Shown one piece after another: positions 24,554 through 34,334 of a stretch of DNA of 64,000 nt. Each line of letters begins with the position of its first letter. Position 1 is the first letter of the stretch. The notes below the pieces were generated by a model that saw nothing but the letters and a program-made list of their open reading frames with translations, was not told the origin of the DNA and made no database searches. Source of the DNA: Anas platyrhynchos (lineage: Eukaryota; Chordata; Aves; Anseriformes; Anatidae); contig NC_092616.1 in the NCBI RefSeq assembly GCF_047663525.1, forward strand, positions 37,501 through 101,500, written 5' to 3'. Both the position numbers and the translations under genes were made by a program.

Positions 24554-26643
24554 AATGCAGCAGCCCAGATGGGTTTGCCCCTACGCTGCCAGTTGTTTTG
24601 CTTCCATTGCTGTAACCATCCCCACAGGGCATTTGCTACCATCCATGAATCGGTGTAGAGAGAGAGAACTGGCCATTTTTCTCGTTCAGCAATGTCTAAA
24701 GCCAGCTGAATGGCTTTCACTTCTGCAAACTGACTCGATTCACCTTCTCCCTCAGCAGCTTCTGCAACTCGTCGCGTAGGACTCCATACAGCAGCCTTCC
24801 ATCTCCGATGCTTCCCCACAATACGACAGGACCCATCAGTGAACAGGGCATATTTCTTTTCATTCTCTGGCAACTGGTTGTACAGTGGAGCTTCTTCAGC
24901 ACGACCCACCTCCTCCTCTGATGATATCCCAAAGTATTTGCCTTCTGGCCAGTCCATGATCACTTCCAGTATTCCTGGGCGACTGGGGTTTCCTATTCGA
25001 GCCCGCTGAGTAATCAGTGCAACCCACTTGCTCCATGTAGCATCAGTTGCATGATGCGTAGAGGGGACCCTTCCCTTGAACATCCAGCCTAGTACCGGCA
25101 ATCGGGGTGCTAGGAGGAGCTGCGCTTCAGTACCGACCACCTCCGAAGCAGATCGAACTCCTTCATATGCTGCCAATATCTCCTTTTCAGTTGGAGTATA
25201 GCGGGCCTCAGATCCTCTGTATCCCCGACTCCAAAACCCCAGGGGCCGACCTCGAGTTTCCCCAGGTTCTTTCTGCCAGAGGCTCCAGGTGGGGCCGTTC
25301 TCCCCGGCTGCAGTGTAGAGCACATTCTTTACATCTGGTCCTGTTCGAACTGGCCCAAGGGCTACTGCATGGACTATTTCCTGCTTGATTTGTTCAAAGG
25401 CTTGTCGTTGTTCAGGGCCCCATTCAAACTCATTCTTTTTACGGGTTACTTGGTAGAGTGGGTTTACAATCAGACTGTAATTTGGGATATGCATTCTCCA
25501 AAACCCCACAACACCTAGGAAAGTCTGTGTTTCTTTTTTGTTAGTTGGTGGAGACATAGCTGTTATTTTGTTGATCACATCCATTGGGATTTGACGACGT
25601 CCATCTTGCCATTTTATTCCTAAAAACTGGATCTCTCGTGCAGGTCCTTTGACTTTATTTTGTTTTATGGCAAAACCGGCTTTCAGAAGGATTTGGACTA
25701 TCTTCTTCCCTTTCTCGAAAACTTCCTCTGCTGTGTCACCCCACACAATAATGTCATCGATGTACTGCAGGTGTTCAGGAGCTTCCCCCTGCTCTAGCGC
25801 AGACTGGATCAGTCCATGGCAAATGGTAGGGCTGTGTTTCCACCCCTGGGGCAGCCTATTCCAAGTATATTGGACTCCCCTCCAAGTGAAGGCAAATTGT
25901 GGCCTGCACTCTGCGGCTAGAGGGATGGAGAAAAATGCATTAGCGATATCAATTGTGGCGTACCACTTGGCTGCCTTCGACTCAAGTTCGTACTGAAGTT
26001 CCAGCATGTCCGGCACTGCAGCACTCAGTGGTGGCGTGACTTCGTTCAGGCCGCGATAGTCCACTGTTAGTCTCCACTCGCCATTAGACTTTCTCACTGG
26101 CCATATGGGACTATTGAAAGGTGAATGGGTCTTGCTGATCACTCCTTGGCTCTCCAATTGACGAATTAGCTTATGGATGGGGATCAGGGAGTCTCGGTTA
26201 GTGCGATATTGCCGCCGGTGCACAGTTGTGGTAGCGATTGGCACTTGCTGTTCTTCGACCCTCAGCAACCCCACAACAGAGGGGTCCTCTGAGAGACCAG
26301 GCAAGGTAGATAATTGTTTAATGCCCTCTGTCTCTAAGGCAGCTATACCTAAAGCCCACCGGAACCCTTTTGGGTCCTTGCAATATCCTCTTCTAAGATA
26401 GTCTATGCCAAGGATACATGGAGCATCCGGGCCAGTCACAATGCGGTGCTTTTCCCACTCATTCCCAGTCAGACTCACTTCAGCCTCCAATACAGTCAAC
26501 TGCTGAGATCCTCCTGTCACTCCACAAATATAGATGGGCTCTGGTCCTTTATAGCTCGATGGCATTATAGTACATTGTGCACCGGTGTCTACTAAAGCCT
26601 TATACTTCTGTGCGCGTGATGTGCCAGGCCATCGAATCCACAC
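24412..26643 (-). CDS. pol: retroviral protease, reverse transcriptase and RNase H (pol)
   Basis: 743 residues without interruption. The aspartic protease active site DTGAQ is at about residues 19-23. RT follows with LTVDYRGLNEV, TIDIANAFFSIPL (first catalytic Asp), RLPQGW and the YIDD box near residue 294. RNase H shows TDGSC and YTDSW. The frame stops where the integrase frameshift occurs. The frame has no ATG at its 5' end: its first tracked codon is GTG, and it is open back to the gag amber codon in the same frame, so it is expected as a Gag-Pol product. The motifs and the absent env fit an ERVL-type element as known in birds. Confidence 0.92.
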   Translation of the reverse strand: MWIRWPGTSRAQKYKALVDTGAQCTIMPSSYKGPEPIYICGVTGGSQQLTVLEAEVSLTGNEWEKHRIVTGPDAPCILGIDYLRRGYCKDPKGFRWALGIAALETEGIKQLSTLPGLSEDPSVVGLLRVEEQQVPIATTTVHRRQYRTNRDSLIPIHKLIRQLESQGVISKTHSPFNSPIWPVRKSNGEWRLTVDYRGLNEVTPPLSAAVPDMLELQYELESKAAKWYATIDIANAFFSIPLAAECRPQFAFTWRGVQYTWNRLPQGWKHSPTICHGLIQSALEQGEAPEHLQYIDDIIVWGDTAEEVFEKGKKIVQILLKAGFAIKQNKVKGPAREIQFLGIKWQDGRRQIPMDVINKITAMSPPTNKKETQTFLGVVGFWRMHIPNYSLIVNPLYQVTRKKNEFEWGPEQRQAFEQIKQEIVHAVALGPVRTGPDVKNVLYTAAGENGPTWSLWQKEPGETRGRPLGFWSRGYRGSEARYTPTEKEILAAYEGVRSASEVVGTEAQLLLAPRLPVLGWMFKGRVPSTHHATDATWSKWVALITQRARIGNPSRPGILEVIMDWPEGKYFGISSEEEVGRAEEAPLYNQLPENEKKYALFTDGSCRIVGKHRRWKAAVWSPTRRVAEAAEGEGESSQFAEVKAIQLALDIAEREKWPVLSLYTDSWMVANALWGWLQQWKQNNWQRRGKPIWAAALWQDIAAQVENLAVKVRHVDAHVPKNRATLLKNIKTTSRWIRLLRLK

Positions 26644-26697
26644 AGTCCAATAAACTCGATTGTCCCTTTCCTCCCCCTGGCTGGAGGCAGGGCCCCC

Positions 26698-29193
26698 CTA
26701 ATCCTGGTCAGAATCTTCTTCGTTTCTGTGTTTGAAGGACTGTCTGCTGGAAGTTGGAGCAGCAAACTTTTCGGAGAATCCCTTTTTCCTGATTGTTTTC
26801 TTTTGCAACTCATGTACCCGTGCCTCTAGGGTCGCGGTAGATTTTCCATCCCATTTTCTCATGTCCTCTCCATGGTCTCGTAAGTAAAACCACAGGGTGG
26901 CACGGGGTGAGTACCCACCATAGCGTCTTCCTTGTGTGGGTGAACGCCTACCCCTGACAGCTGAGACACTGCTTTGTACAGGTGCGGAGGAGAATAATCT
27001 CTCTTCAAGTTGGTGAACCTTTTCAGAAAGTTTCTCCCAGGTGTTCTCTTTTGGTCGGTGGACACTGGTTGGTTCAGGTGGGGAGGACAATAGATTCTCT
27101 TCAAGTTGGTGAACCTTTTCAGAAAGTTTCTCCACAGCTGAGACGCAGGCCTGTAAGGAAGAGGAGAGACTTTCTTCGTACTGCCGGAGTTGTTTAGCCG
27201 CTTCATCCACTGTGGGTTCCTCATCCTCTTTCCAGGCCATTATTGCCAATGAGCTGGCATATGATGATGGTGCACTCCGTACAAACTTCCGCCACATGGG
27301 TCGTGTACACTTGACTTCATCTGGGTCTTTGGATGTTTGTCTGAGGTCTGGATCCTCATAAATCACTTCCCGTACGGCTAATTCCCTCAGGTACTGGATT
27401 CCCTTCTCCATAGTGGTCCACTTGCCTGGTAGACATAAAAGTTCTTCCTTGAAGGGATACCTTTCCCTCACAGCTGAGAGGAGACGCCTCCAGAGGCTGG
27501 TGGATTGTGCTCCATCTGCAATTGCTTTGTCAATGCCGGCGTCTCGAGCAAGGGATCCCAGCCGCTTGGCTTCCCTGCCGTCTAATTCCACACAATTGGC
27601 TCCAGAGTCCCAGCACCGGAGCAGCCAGGTGACAAGCTGCTCACCTATACAGCGACCAAAATCTTTTCGCACATCTCGTAGCTCGCGCTCGTTTAGGCTT
27701 CGGGTAGTTACTGTTGCTTTTTCGGCATCCTCATCTTCCTCCTCCTGAATCCTTGATGGCCCAGCGTCGTCGTCATCTTCGTCATCTCTATACCTAGTTT
27801 TGGCAGAAGCCTTACCTGGGTTGGCAGAAGACTCTCTGCGTTCTAAATGACCTGAATCTCTATACCATTTTTTCACCTTCTCTACAGGGGCAGCTTGCAC
27901 TGCTACTGCTCGTTTCTCTGACCCCACTACAGGGGTTGGAATACCCTCTGCAGGGGCAGCTTGCACTGCTACTGCTCGTTTCTCTGACCCCATTACAGGG
28001 GTTGGAATACCCTCTGCAGGGTCAACTTGCACTGCTACAGCTCGTTTCTCTGACATGGCCACAGGAGCTGGAGCAGCTGCAGGAGCTGGAGCAGTTGCAG
28101 GAACTGGAGCTGTAGCGGCTACAGGAGCTGGAGCTGGAGCTGGAGCAGTTGCAGGAGCTGGGACTGGAGCAGCAGTAGGAGCTGGAGCTGGAGCGGCTTC
28201 AGGAGCTGGAGCTGGAGTGGCTTGAGGAGCTGGGACTGGAGCAGTTGCAGGAACTGGGACTGGAGTAGCGGCAGGAGTTGGGACTGGAGCGGCTGCAGGG
28301 GCTGGGACTGGAGCGGCTTCAGGAGCTGGGACTGGAGCGGCTGCAGGAGCTGGGACTGGAGCGGCTTCAGGAGCTGGGACTGGAGCGGCTGCAGGAGCTG
28401 GAGCTGGAGCGGCTGCAGGAGCTGGAGCTGGAGTGACTGCAGGAGCTGGGACTGGAGCGACTGCAGGAGCTGGGACTGAAGCGGCTGCAGGAGCTGGGAC
28501 TGAAGCGGCTGCAGGAGCTGGGACTGAAGCGGCTGCAGGAACCGGATCTGGAGTGGCAGTGGCTGCAGGAGCTGGGGCTGGAGCGGCTGCCGAGTCCACC
28601 GTAGGGGTCACAGTGGCCATTGGATCTGTCACAGGGCTTGGAGTGGCCGCAGGGTCTGTCACTAAGTTGATAGCAGTATCAATGGCAGCTCGATAGGCAT
28701 GAGCCAGGCCCCAGCACGTTACAATGATTTGTGTTACTTTGGAACTGCCAGAATCATGACACCTTTTTTTCAAGCATTCTGCCAGTTTTTGAGGATTTTG
28801 CCATTGTTCAGGGGTGAATTTCCAACACACTGGGGGTGCCAACTGCTCTAGATGCCTGCCCATATCCGCCCATACTCCCTGCCACCCACAACTATACTGC
28901 CTCCGGGCAGATCTCCGAATGAGCTTCCCAAGTAGTTGTTTAACTTTAAGCAGAAACTGAAGTGCATTCAGGAGGCAGAACAACAAGACTATGGTATTCT
29001 GAGTATCCCAAAAATATTCAATATCTTGGAGAGCTATTGTGACAAGCTCAGGGGATAAGAGGGTGGTGAAGGAGGAAGGCAGAGTGATCCAGGAGGATAC
29101 AGGGGTGGTGAAGGAGAAAGGGAGAGTAAGCAAGTAAGGAAAAATATCCTCCCCTTTCCCCTCCACAGATTGACTCCCTATGAAAAAAAACAA
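26698..29193 (-). CDS. gag: retroviral gag (matrix-linker-capsid), no zinc knuckles
   Basis: About 830 codons. The N-terminal third is followed by a long Pro-Ala linker (28040-28600 in DNA, built of short PAPAA repeats), then a capsid-like region with the ERELRDVRKDFGRC and WLLRCWD motifs. Near the C-terminus are duplicated heptad segments (KLSEKVHQLEE twice). No CCHC knuckle is present, which fits avian ERVL gag as I recall it. The frame opens with TTG after a T8 run, not ATG. The likely true start is the overlapping hydrophobic frame at 29459, separated by a one-base slip. It terminates in TAG at 26700-26698, in frame with pol. Confidence 0.88.
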   Translation of the reverse strand: MFFFIGSQSVEGKGEDIFPYLLTLPFSFTTPVSSWITLPSSFTTLLSPELVTIALQDIEYFWDTQNTIVLLFCLLNALQFLLKVKQLLGKLIRRSARRQYSCGWQGVWADMGRHLEQLAPPVCWKFTPEQWQNPQKLAECLKKRCHDSGSSKVTQIIVTCWGLAHAYRAAIDTAINLVTDPAATPSPVTDPMATVTPTVDSAAAPAPAPAATATPDPVPAAASVPAPAAASVPAPAAASVPAPAVAPVPAPAVTPAPAPAAAPAPAPAAAPVPAPEAAPVPAPAAAPVPAPEAAPVPAPAAAPVPTPAATPVPVPATAPVPAPQATPAPAPEAAPAPAPTAAPVPAPATAPAPAPAPVAATAPVPATAPAPAAAPAPVAMSEKRAVAVQVDPAEGIPTPVMGSEKRAVAVQAAPAEGIPTPVVGSEKRAVAVQAAPVEKVKKWYRDSGHLERRESSANPGKASAKTRYRDDEDDDDAGPSRIQEEEDEDAEKATVTTRSLNERELRDVRKDFGRCIGEQLVTWLLRCWDSGANCVELDGREAKRLGSLARDAGIDKAIADGAQSTSLWRRLLSAVRERYPFKEELLCLPGKWTTMEKGIQYLRELAVREVIYEDPDLRQTSKDPDEVKCTRPMWRKFVRSAPSSYASSLAIMAWKEDEEPTVDEAAKQLRQYEESLSSSLQACVSAVEKLSEKVHQLEENLLSSPPEPTSVHRPKENTWEKLSEKVHQLEERLFSSAPVQSSVSAVRGRRSPTQGRRYGGYSPRATLWFYLRDHGEDMRKWDGKSTATLEARVHELQKKTIRKKGFSEKFAAPTSSRQSFKHRNEEDSDQD

Positions 29194-29459
29194 TAGGTAT
29201 AATTGCTAATAGTTTCCAAGATACAGTTTCCAAAGTACAGAGTCGATGATGTTACTGAATACAAATGACAAGTTAGAGTCATGACCACATATTTCATCGT
29301 CTCATAAGCCATTGCTACAACACACAGTACCATAATGATCTGAAACCAGGGCCCGGAGAGGATAAACAACACGACAGAGAGCAAATATGGAAAATAATGT
29401 ACTATAATACCCAATTTGGAAAACAGGCGCAGCAGAGTTGAGATTAAAGCAATCAGCAT
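29178..29459 (-). CDS. hydrophobic N-terminal gag frame (93 aa), out of frame with gag
   Basis: Starts with ATG at 29459 and encodes a very hydrophobic peptide with two to three membrane-spanning-length segments (LISTLLRLF..., LLSVVLFIL..., IIMVLCVVAMAY). It stops just past an A8 run (29183-29190 on the plus strand), exactly where the long gag frame begins without an ATG. I infer it is the natural N-terminus of Gag displaced by a one-base change in the homopolymer. A separate leader-encoded peptide is the alternative. Confidence 0.6.
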   Translation of the reverse strand: MLIALISTLLRLFSKLGIIVHYFPYLLSVVLFILSGPWFQIIMVLCVVAMAYETMKYVVMTLTCHLYSVTSSTLYFGNCILETISNYTYCFFS

Positions 29460-29550
29460 TATGACAAGTGACTATTAAGCAGGTCTAATCCTTACACCAA
29501 TTTTAGTTTAACACACTCTGGTCAGATCTGCCGTTATCTCAACCTTTCGG

Positions 29551-29568
29551 GCCCCACGTTGGGTGCCA
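29551..29568 (-). other. primer binding site, tRNA-Lys-like
   Basis: On the minus strand the LTR end CACGACA is followed by a 7-base spacer and TGGCACCCAACGTGGGGC. From memory this complements the 3' end of a tRNA-Lys(CUU) with one mismatch. The TGG start and its place next to U5 are as expected for a PBS. Confidence 0.75.
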
Positions 29569-29575
29569 AAAAGAC

Positions 29576-30170
29576 TGTCGTGGTTTAACCCGGCCGGCAG
29601 CTAAACACCACGCAGCCGTTCGCTCACCCTCCCCCCTCCCTCTCTGGGACGGGGGAGAGAAATGGAAAGTGAAGCCCGTGAGTTGAGATAAAGACAGTTT
29701 AATAAGACAGGAAAATAATAATAACAAAATAATAATAACAAAATAACAATAATAATAATATGGTGATAATAGGGAAATAATAATAATATGTACAAACAAG
29801 TGATGTACAATGCAATTGCTCACCACTCGCTGACCGATGCCCAGCCTAACCCCGAGCAGTCCGGCCCCCTTCCCCCGGCTAGCCACCCCTATATATTGTT
29901 TAGCATGACGTCAGATGGTATGGAACAACCCTTTGGCTAGTTTGGGTCACCTGTCCGGGGTCTGTCCCCTCCCAGCTCTTACTGCACCCCCAGCCTGTCC
30001 GTTGGCAGGACAGAGCAAAAGGCTGAGATGTCCTTGGCTTAGCATAAGCACTGCTCTGCAACAACTAAAGCATCGGGGTGTTATCAGCACTCTTCTCATC
30101 CTAAGCCAAAACACAGCATTCCTAGGTTACTACGAAGAAAATTAATTCTGTGCTAACTGAAACCAGGACA
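29576..30170 (-). repeat. shared LTR between two proviruses (595 bp)
   Basis: Serves as 5' LTR of the provirus to its left and, in position, as 3' LTR of the truncated copy to its right (polypurine tract at 30171-30190, integrase stop at 30310). TATA and polyadenylation signals are as in the other LTR. It can therefore both start transcription of gag-pol and end transcripts coming from 31037. Confidence 0.88.
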
Positions 30171-30309
30171 TCTATCCACCCCTTATTCCATACCATTTAT
30201 GTCATGCTCAGGTTACACTCTTTTCCATACATTCTAATTAGTCACCTATAGTAATCATGGTAGTGATAACATACAGTGTAATATACTAATTAACATGGTA
30301 CAATTCAGT

Positions 30310-30927
30310 TTATGGGCTATTCTCACCCAGTATTAAATCTCCTTGAGGTACACACCGGACCTCTCCGTTCTTTTGCATCACCCACCAAGTGTATCCAGGT
30401 CCCTGAGCGAAAACAATTCCACGAATAGGTTTGCCTTTTCCTAAGGCAGGAGTAGCCCAGACTGTTTTACCCAGCATATTTTTTACATGCACTACAGGAA
30501 CCTTATCCCCATCTACAGTACGTAACAGGTTTGATTGGGCAGGTCCAGCTCGGTTGGTAGATCCCCTAGTATTGACTAACCAGGTGGCCTTTGCCAAATG
30601 CGTATCCCAGTTTTTGAACGTCCCAGAGCCCATTGCTTTCAAGGTAGTCTTTAACAGGCCATTGTATCGTTCAACTTTCCCGGAGGCTGGTGCATGATAG
30701 GGGATGTGATACACCCATTCAATACCATGTTCTTTGGCCCAAGTGTCTATAAGGTAGTTTCGGAAGTGAGTCCCATTGTCTGATTCTATTCTTTCTGGGG
30801 TGCCATGTCGCCATAGGACTTGCTTTTCAAGGCCCAGGATGGTGTTCCGGGCGGTGGCATGAGGCACAGGATATGTTTCCAGCCATCTGGTGGTTGCTTC
30901 CACCATTGTAAGTATGTGGGGCTTCAT
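30310..30927 (-). pseudogene. pol: integrase fragment of a second, truncated provirus
   Basis: 205 residues from inside the catalytic core (LTMVEATTRW) to the C-terminal end ENSP, near-identical to the left copy and without its nonsense codon. The D-N-G strand (SDNGTHFRN) and KVE helix are present; the zinc-binding part and first catalytic Asp are missing. Homology to the provirus starts abruptly at about 30921, where ATG4A-like exon sequence begins. The two frames are continuous across the junction. Confidence 0.9.
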
Positions 30928-31037
30928 TCTATGTGGGGCTTCCGGGCAGTGGAAACTCTCATCGTCAACCGTGCCATTTTCTTCTGAATCTACAAAGCTT
31001 TGAGTGGTGTGAGGGTCCAGATAGATCAGCTCATTGC
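30922..31037 (-). pseudogene. ATG4A: ATG4A-like exon with DPH motif, fused to integrase
   Basis: Acceptor CATCCAG before GCAATGAG. Encodes NELIYLDPHTTQSFVDSEEN and on to HRMK, carrying the catalytic Asp and His. ATG4A similarity ends at the ATGAAG codons (30927-30922) and provirus similarity begins, in the same reading frame. Confidence 0.9.
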
Positions 31038-31938
31038 CTGGATGGGTAAAAGCCGTATGTTAAAAACAAGCAAGTGACATTAATAAGCACTTGGTCCAGA
31101 ACTGTAAAATAGAAATTAGATTGCCATCGCAGACAGTATAATCTAGACTTTCCAGCTAGGGATTCTTTAAGAGAATCGGAAGGTTTAGACACAACGTTTC
31201 CCACAGGGTATTTAGTATAACTTCCTATTGGTGACCTATTACTGTAATTTTTTGGTTGGTTATGTTCTATCTTTGTCACATACTTTTATTTTTCCATGTG
31301 AGATCCAGTACCTTTTTTTTTTTTTTTTTTTTTTTTTTGTTTTTTTAAAAATCTCAAGTGTTGTAAACACTAACATTTGACAGATTAAAAGGTACAGGAT
31401 GTTCACAGATGCAATCTGTAATCCCATTAGGCATTCATTCAGAAATTGGAACAAAAAAGCCTAACTAAAACAGGTTAGGTTTTACAAAAGGACAAAATAG
31501 GGTTGCAAAATTTTGGCCCAAAGTGGGGTGAAATCTGAAGGAATGCATTTTAAATTAATTAGAGCAATACTTAATAACAGAAGGTATGCAAAAGGTGAAA
31601 AAGATACTGCTATCAGAAACAGTTTTGAAATACAAGAAAATAAAAGTGACATTTGACCAATACACTTGTCAAATGCTATCAGCTATTCTTAGTATGCTGC
31701 TCTTGTTGATGTCATCACTTATTTTTACACCTAGCTTTGCTGTTAACTTTCTGCTCTTGTTAAGGATCATCTCATACTGTTTCTAAACTCTTTTAGATAT
31801 GCTTCTTCATTTATTTTATTCTATTCTCATCTTTCTTTACTTCTAGAGGTTCACGCTTAGACTCCTTACTATTTCCCCTTCAAAAAATGTTCTCTTTTGA
31901 TCATCTGCACATTTGGAATAAGTTTCGTTTTTCCTTAC
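31038..31938. other. ATG4A-like intron with poly-T tract
   Basis: Intronic DNA. A T-rich homopolymer lies at about 31313-31340. No other gene or element recognised. Confidence 0.6.
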
Positions 31939-32017
31939 CTAAAAATCCTATGAAATAATAGGCATTATTTGGTTTCCCTCCTAATGCTCCCAAAGACTGT
32001 GGCATCTTAAAGCATTC
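31939..32017 (-). pseudogene. ATG4A: ATG4A-like exon (ECFKMPQSLGALGGKPN)
   Basis: 79 bp; acceptor CTCCTAG, donor GTAAGG. Encodes the conserved glycine-rich segment ending YYFIGFL. Confidence 0.92.
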
Positions 32018-32126
32018 CTAGGAGTTCAAAAGGAATAAAGGAAATTGTAATTCATTTCTTTACTGACATCACAGATACCCAAAATTATTTGACAGTAACG
32101 AGCAATGAATCGAAAGAAAACCTTAC

Positions 32127-32314
32127 TTTAAATGCATCAATATATACGGGATTTATGTGATTTATCCCTAGTCGTAGAGGTATAATAAGCAAGAGGGCTT
32201 TCCAGCCTGTGCAGAGTCCTCCTGCGTTCTTGCTTCGGCCAAGAGCACTTCTGTGCAAATGTGCACTGCTGTGGGACGCGCTGCTGCTCTGAGGAGGGCA
32301 CCAGCACATTTTTT
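32127..32314 (-). pseudogene. ATG4A: ATG4A-like exon (WKALLLIIPLRLGINHINP)
   Basis: 188 bp; acceptor CCCGCAG, donor GTAAGG. A variable Ser/His-rich stretch precedes the conserved LLLIIPLRLGINHINPVY core. Confidence 0.9.
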
Positions 32315-32852
32315 CTGCGGGAATAAAACTAGAAATCAGTCAACGCACAGAGGAACACAAAGCAGATCTTCCTCTCAGTAGTGAATTAAGCTAGTTTGCC
32401 AGGGATCTTTATAGGGCACCCAAGACAAAACGAGCCGGGCATGGCAATTACAGCTATTTAGTAGAAGTGATTCTAGCAGACAGTATGTGCTGGCACGTCC
32501 AAGTGAGACGTTAGATAAATGATTGGGGGATGACAATTTAAGACTGCAGTGACATGTACTATTAATGTTATTAATAGTGTCAAGCTTTGCCTATAAAACG
32601 CCAGAGAAATGAAATGGCAGCAATGATGACAGTAGAAATTCTTCAAGGAGCTCTTCACATCCAGTGATGTGAGCACGAAGTTGGCATCAGGGATCAAAAA
32701 AACACAACTGAGTTTGTATGTCCTTCTTCCCTCTTCTTACCCTTGCAAGACAAAGCCATGGCCCCCCAAGTATTTGTTCATGTTTAGATACATGCTGGCA
32801 AATGGAGTCAAATCAGAAACTGTTACCAGAAAACTGATGAGGTGTCACTTCC

Positions 32853-32932
32853 TGATGTCTTCAATGACCACCGTATTGCCCATAGATACATAAACTGCTA
32901 ATGAATTCCATTCATCAAATAAAGCAAGCTTC
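32853..32932 (-). pseudogene. ATG4A: ATG4A-like exon with mutated splice donor
   Basis: 80 bp encoding KLALFDEWNSLAVYVS and IED. Acceptor TTTTCTAG. The exon should end in phase 1 after GACATCA to join the next exon (AA AAA ATG TGC), but the following bases are GGAAGTGA, a GT-to-GG change of an otherwise good donor. Confidence 0.85.
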
Positions 32933-34261
32933 CTAGAAAACATTAAGGTACTAATTAATATAAACTAGTTGGATCAAAAGGGTAGCTTTACACTCAGAAC
33001 CATTTTTTTTTTTTTCCTTAAGAAAAAACATCCTTTCTGCATTTTTTAAAGTCTCCATGTAAGAAAAAGAAAACTTTAAACATTAAATGTTTAATATCTT
33101 TAGAAAAATAGGTACTGAGTGGTACCAGGAAAAACATATGCGCTGCACCATGTGCAAACTGTTTTGTCTTACTGCTAAGTGCAGTGACAGTAACAGTCCA
33201 ACTACATCAAGTTTATTACTTTTTATTGCACTCGACAGTCTCTGCAATGGGTTCTTGCCCAGTTGTGTCTTTTCTCATCTGGAAAAGAAAAAAATTCCTA
33301 TGCCAGTTTTGCAGATTACTTTTTGCTTAAGAAATTCCACTGAATTCAGTGGAATTACTTCTGCCTGAGCCTGTGTGCACAGCAGAAATGGGGCATTAAA
33401 AGCTAAATCAGCTAAGGGTTTGGGGCACCAAAACTTCAGTGGGAGACAGCAGCACACAGTTTTATGTCCACTTCTGCAAAATCCAAACCTTTGGGGAAGG
33501 GAGCTACACTCTTAAGCTGCACTGGCAGAATTAGCTGTTTCAAATAAGCCAGAAAGAAATGGGGGTGAGCGTTTCACCATGAAAAACTTGGCCATGAAAG
33601 ATCTGGAGTCCAGGGCATGCTTCAGCTCCCCTCCCTCTTCAGATCATGTGCCTGTTCCAGGGTGTCAAAGACTTGCTGCTGAGCTCGCAGAACCTGTAGC
33701 CTAGCCCCTGCCTGAGGTAAGACACCTCCACGTACCCCTGGAGAACTGAGCAGCCTCAGTTCCTTTCAGTGTGGCTCCCAGACTATGAGGAGCTTCCCAT
33801 CTTTATCCAGTAGCCTTGCTCGCAGAACTGTTGCTCAGAAAGGGAGGAATTGCAGCTCAGTTCCCTCCTCAGCCGAGATGGCTTCTCTCTGATATTTCAC
33901 ACCACCACTCCGACCTACACGGTGGCACTCTCGACCTGCCAGAGCTGTGCCACTGTGCAGAAAGGAATATACATCTGTGGTGTGACTGGTGAGGGCATGC
34001 AGACGGCATAGCAGGAGACTTTCCTGCAGTTTCTTCTCCTCAGGCTCTTCCTTTATTAAAATTTAGAGGTCACCCATTCCCAACTCAGTACCTGCACACC
34101 GAGCTGTGGCATGACATTCCATGCTGCACTTGTAAATAGATGGCAAGTACATTCCTGACTGTGGGACAGGGGGAGATGCAGCCTTCAAAACTCTGCCTGG
34201 GCCTTCTCTTGGCTGCCCCAGGGGAGTACGTTCTGAATGAGACTGGTATGATCTCACTTAC
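32933..34261. other. ATG4A-like intron, nothing else recognised
   Basis: Between the 80-bp and 73-bp exons. Includes a T-rich run at 33004-33016; the rest is unique-looking sequence with no coding match that I recognise. Confidence 0.5.
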
Positions 34262-34334
34262 TTTAGTACTTGAGCAACTGTATTTGGTCCAAACCATTCT
34301 CCAATTGACTTTCCCTCTCCAACACCCACCTGTG
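34262..34334 (-). pseudogene. ATG4A: ATG4A-like exon (GVGEGKSIGEWFGPN)
   Basis: 73 bp; acceptor AACAG before CACAGG, donor GTAAGTGA. The GEWFGPNTVAQVLK segment is strongly conserved in ATG4 proteins. Confidence 0.9.

Larger units (their letters stand above)
22764..30170 (-). mobile_element. ERVL-like provirus, minus strand, env-less
   Basis: In minus orientation: LTR (30170-29576), PBS (29568-29551), gag region (29459-26698), pro-RT-RNaseH-IN (26697-23507), purine-rich tract next to the 3' LTR, LTR (23368-22764). LTRs open with TGTCCTGGTTTCAG and close with AACCACGACA. The two LTRs differ by length changes in an AATAAT-type microsatellite and roughly a dozen substitutions or indels in about 600 bp, so the element is fairly young. 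No env frame exists between the pol stop (23507) and the LTR. The left flank is degenerate telomeric DNA. The right side continues into another provirus rather than a target-site duplication, so no TSD can be tested. Pol carries a frameshift and a nonsense codon. Confidence 0.92.

Noticed and set aside
28222..28696. + strand WDWSGCRSWDWS-type repeat proteins
   Set aside because: Antisense reading of the Pro-Ala repeat in retroviral gag.
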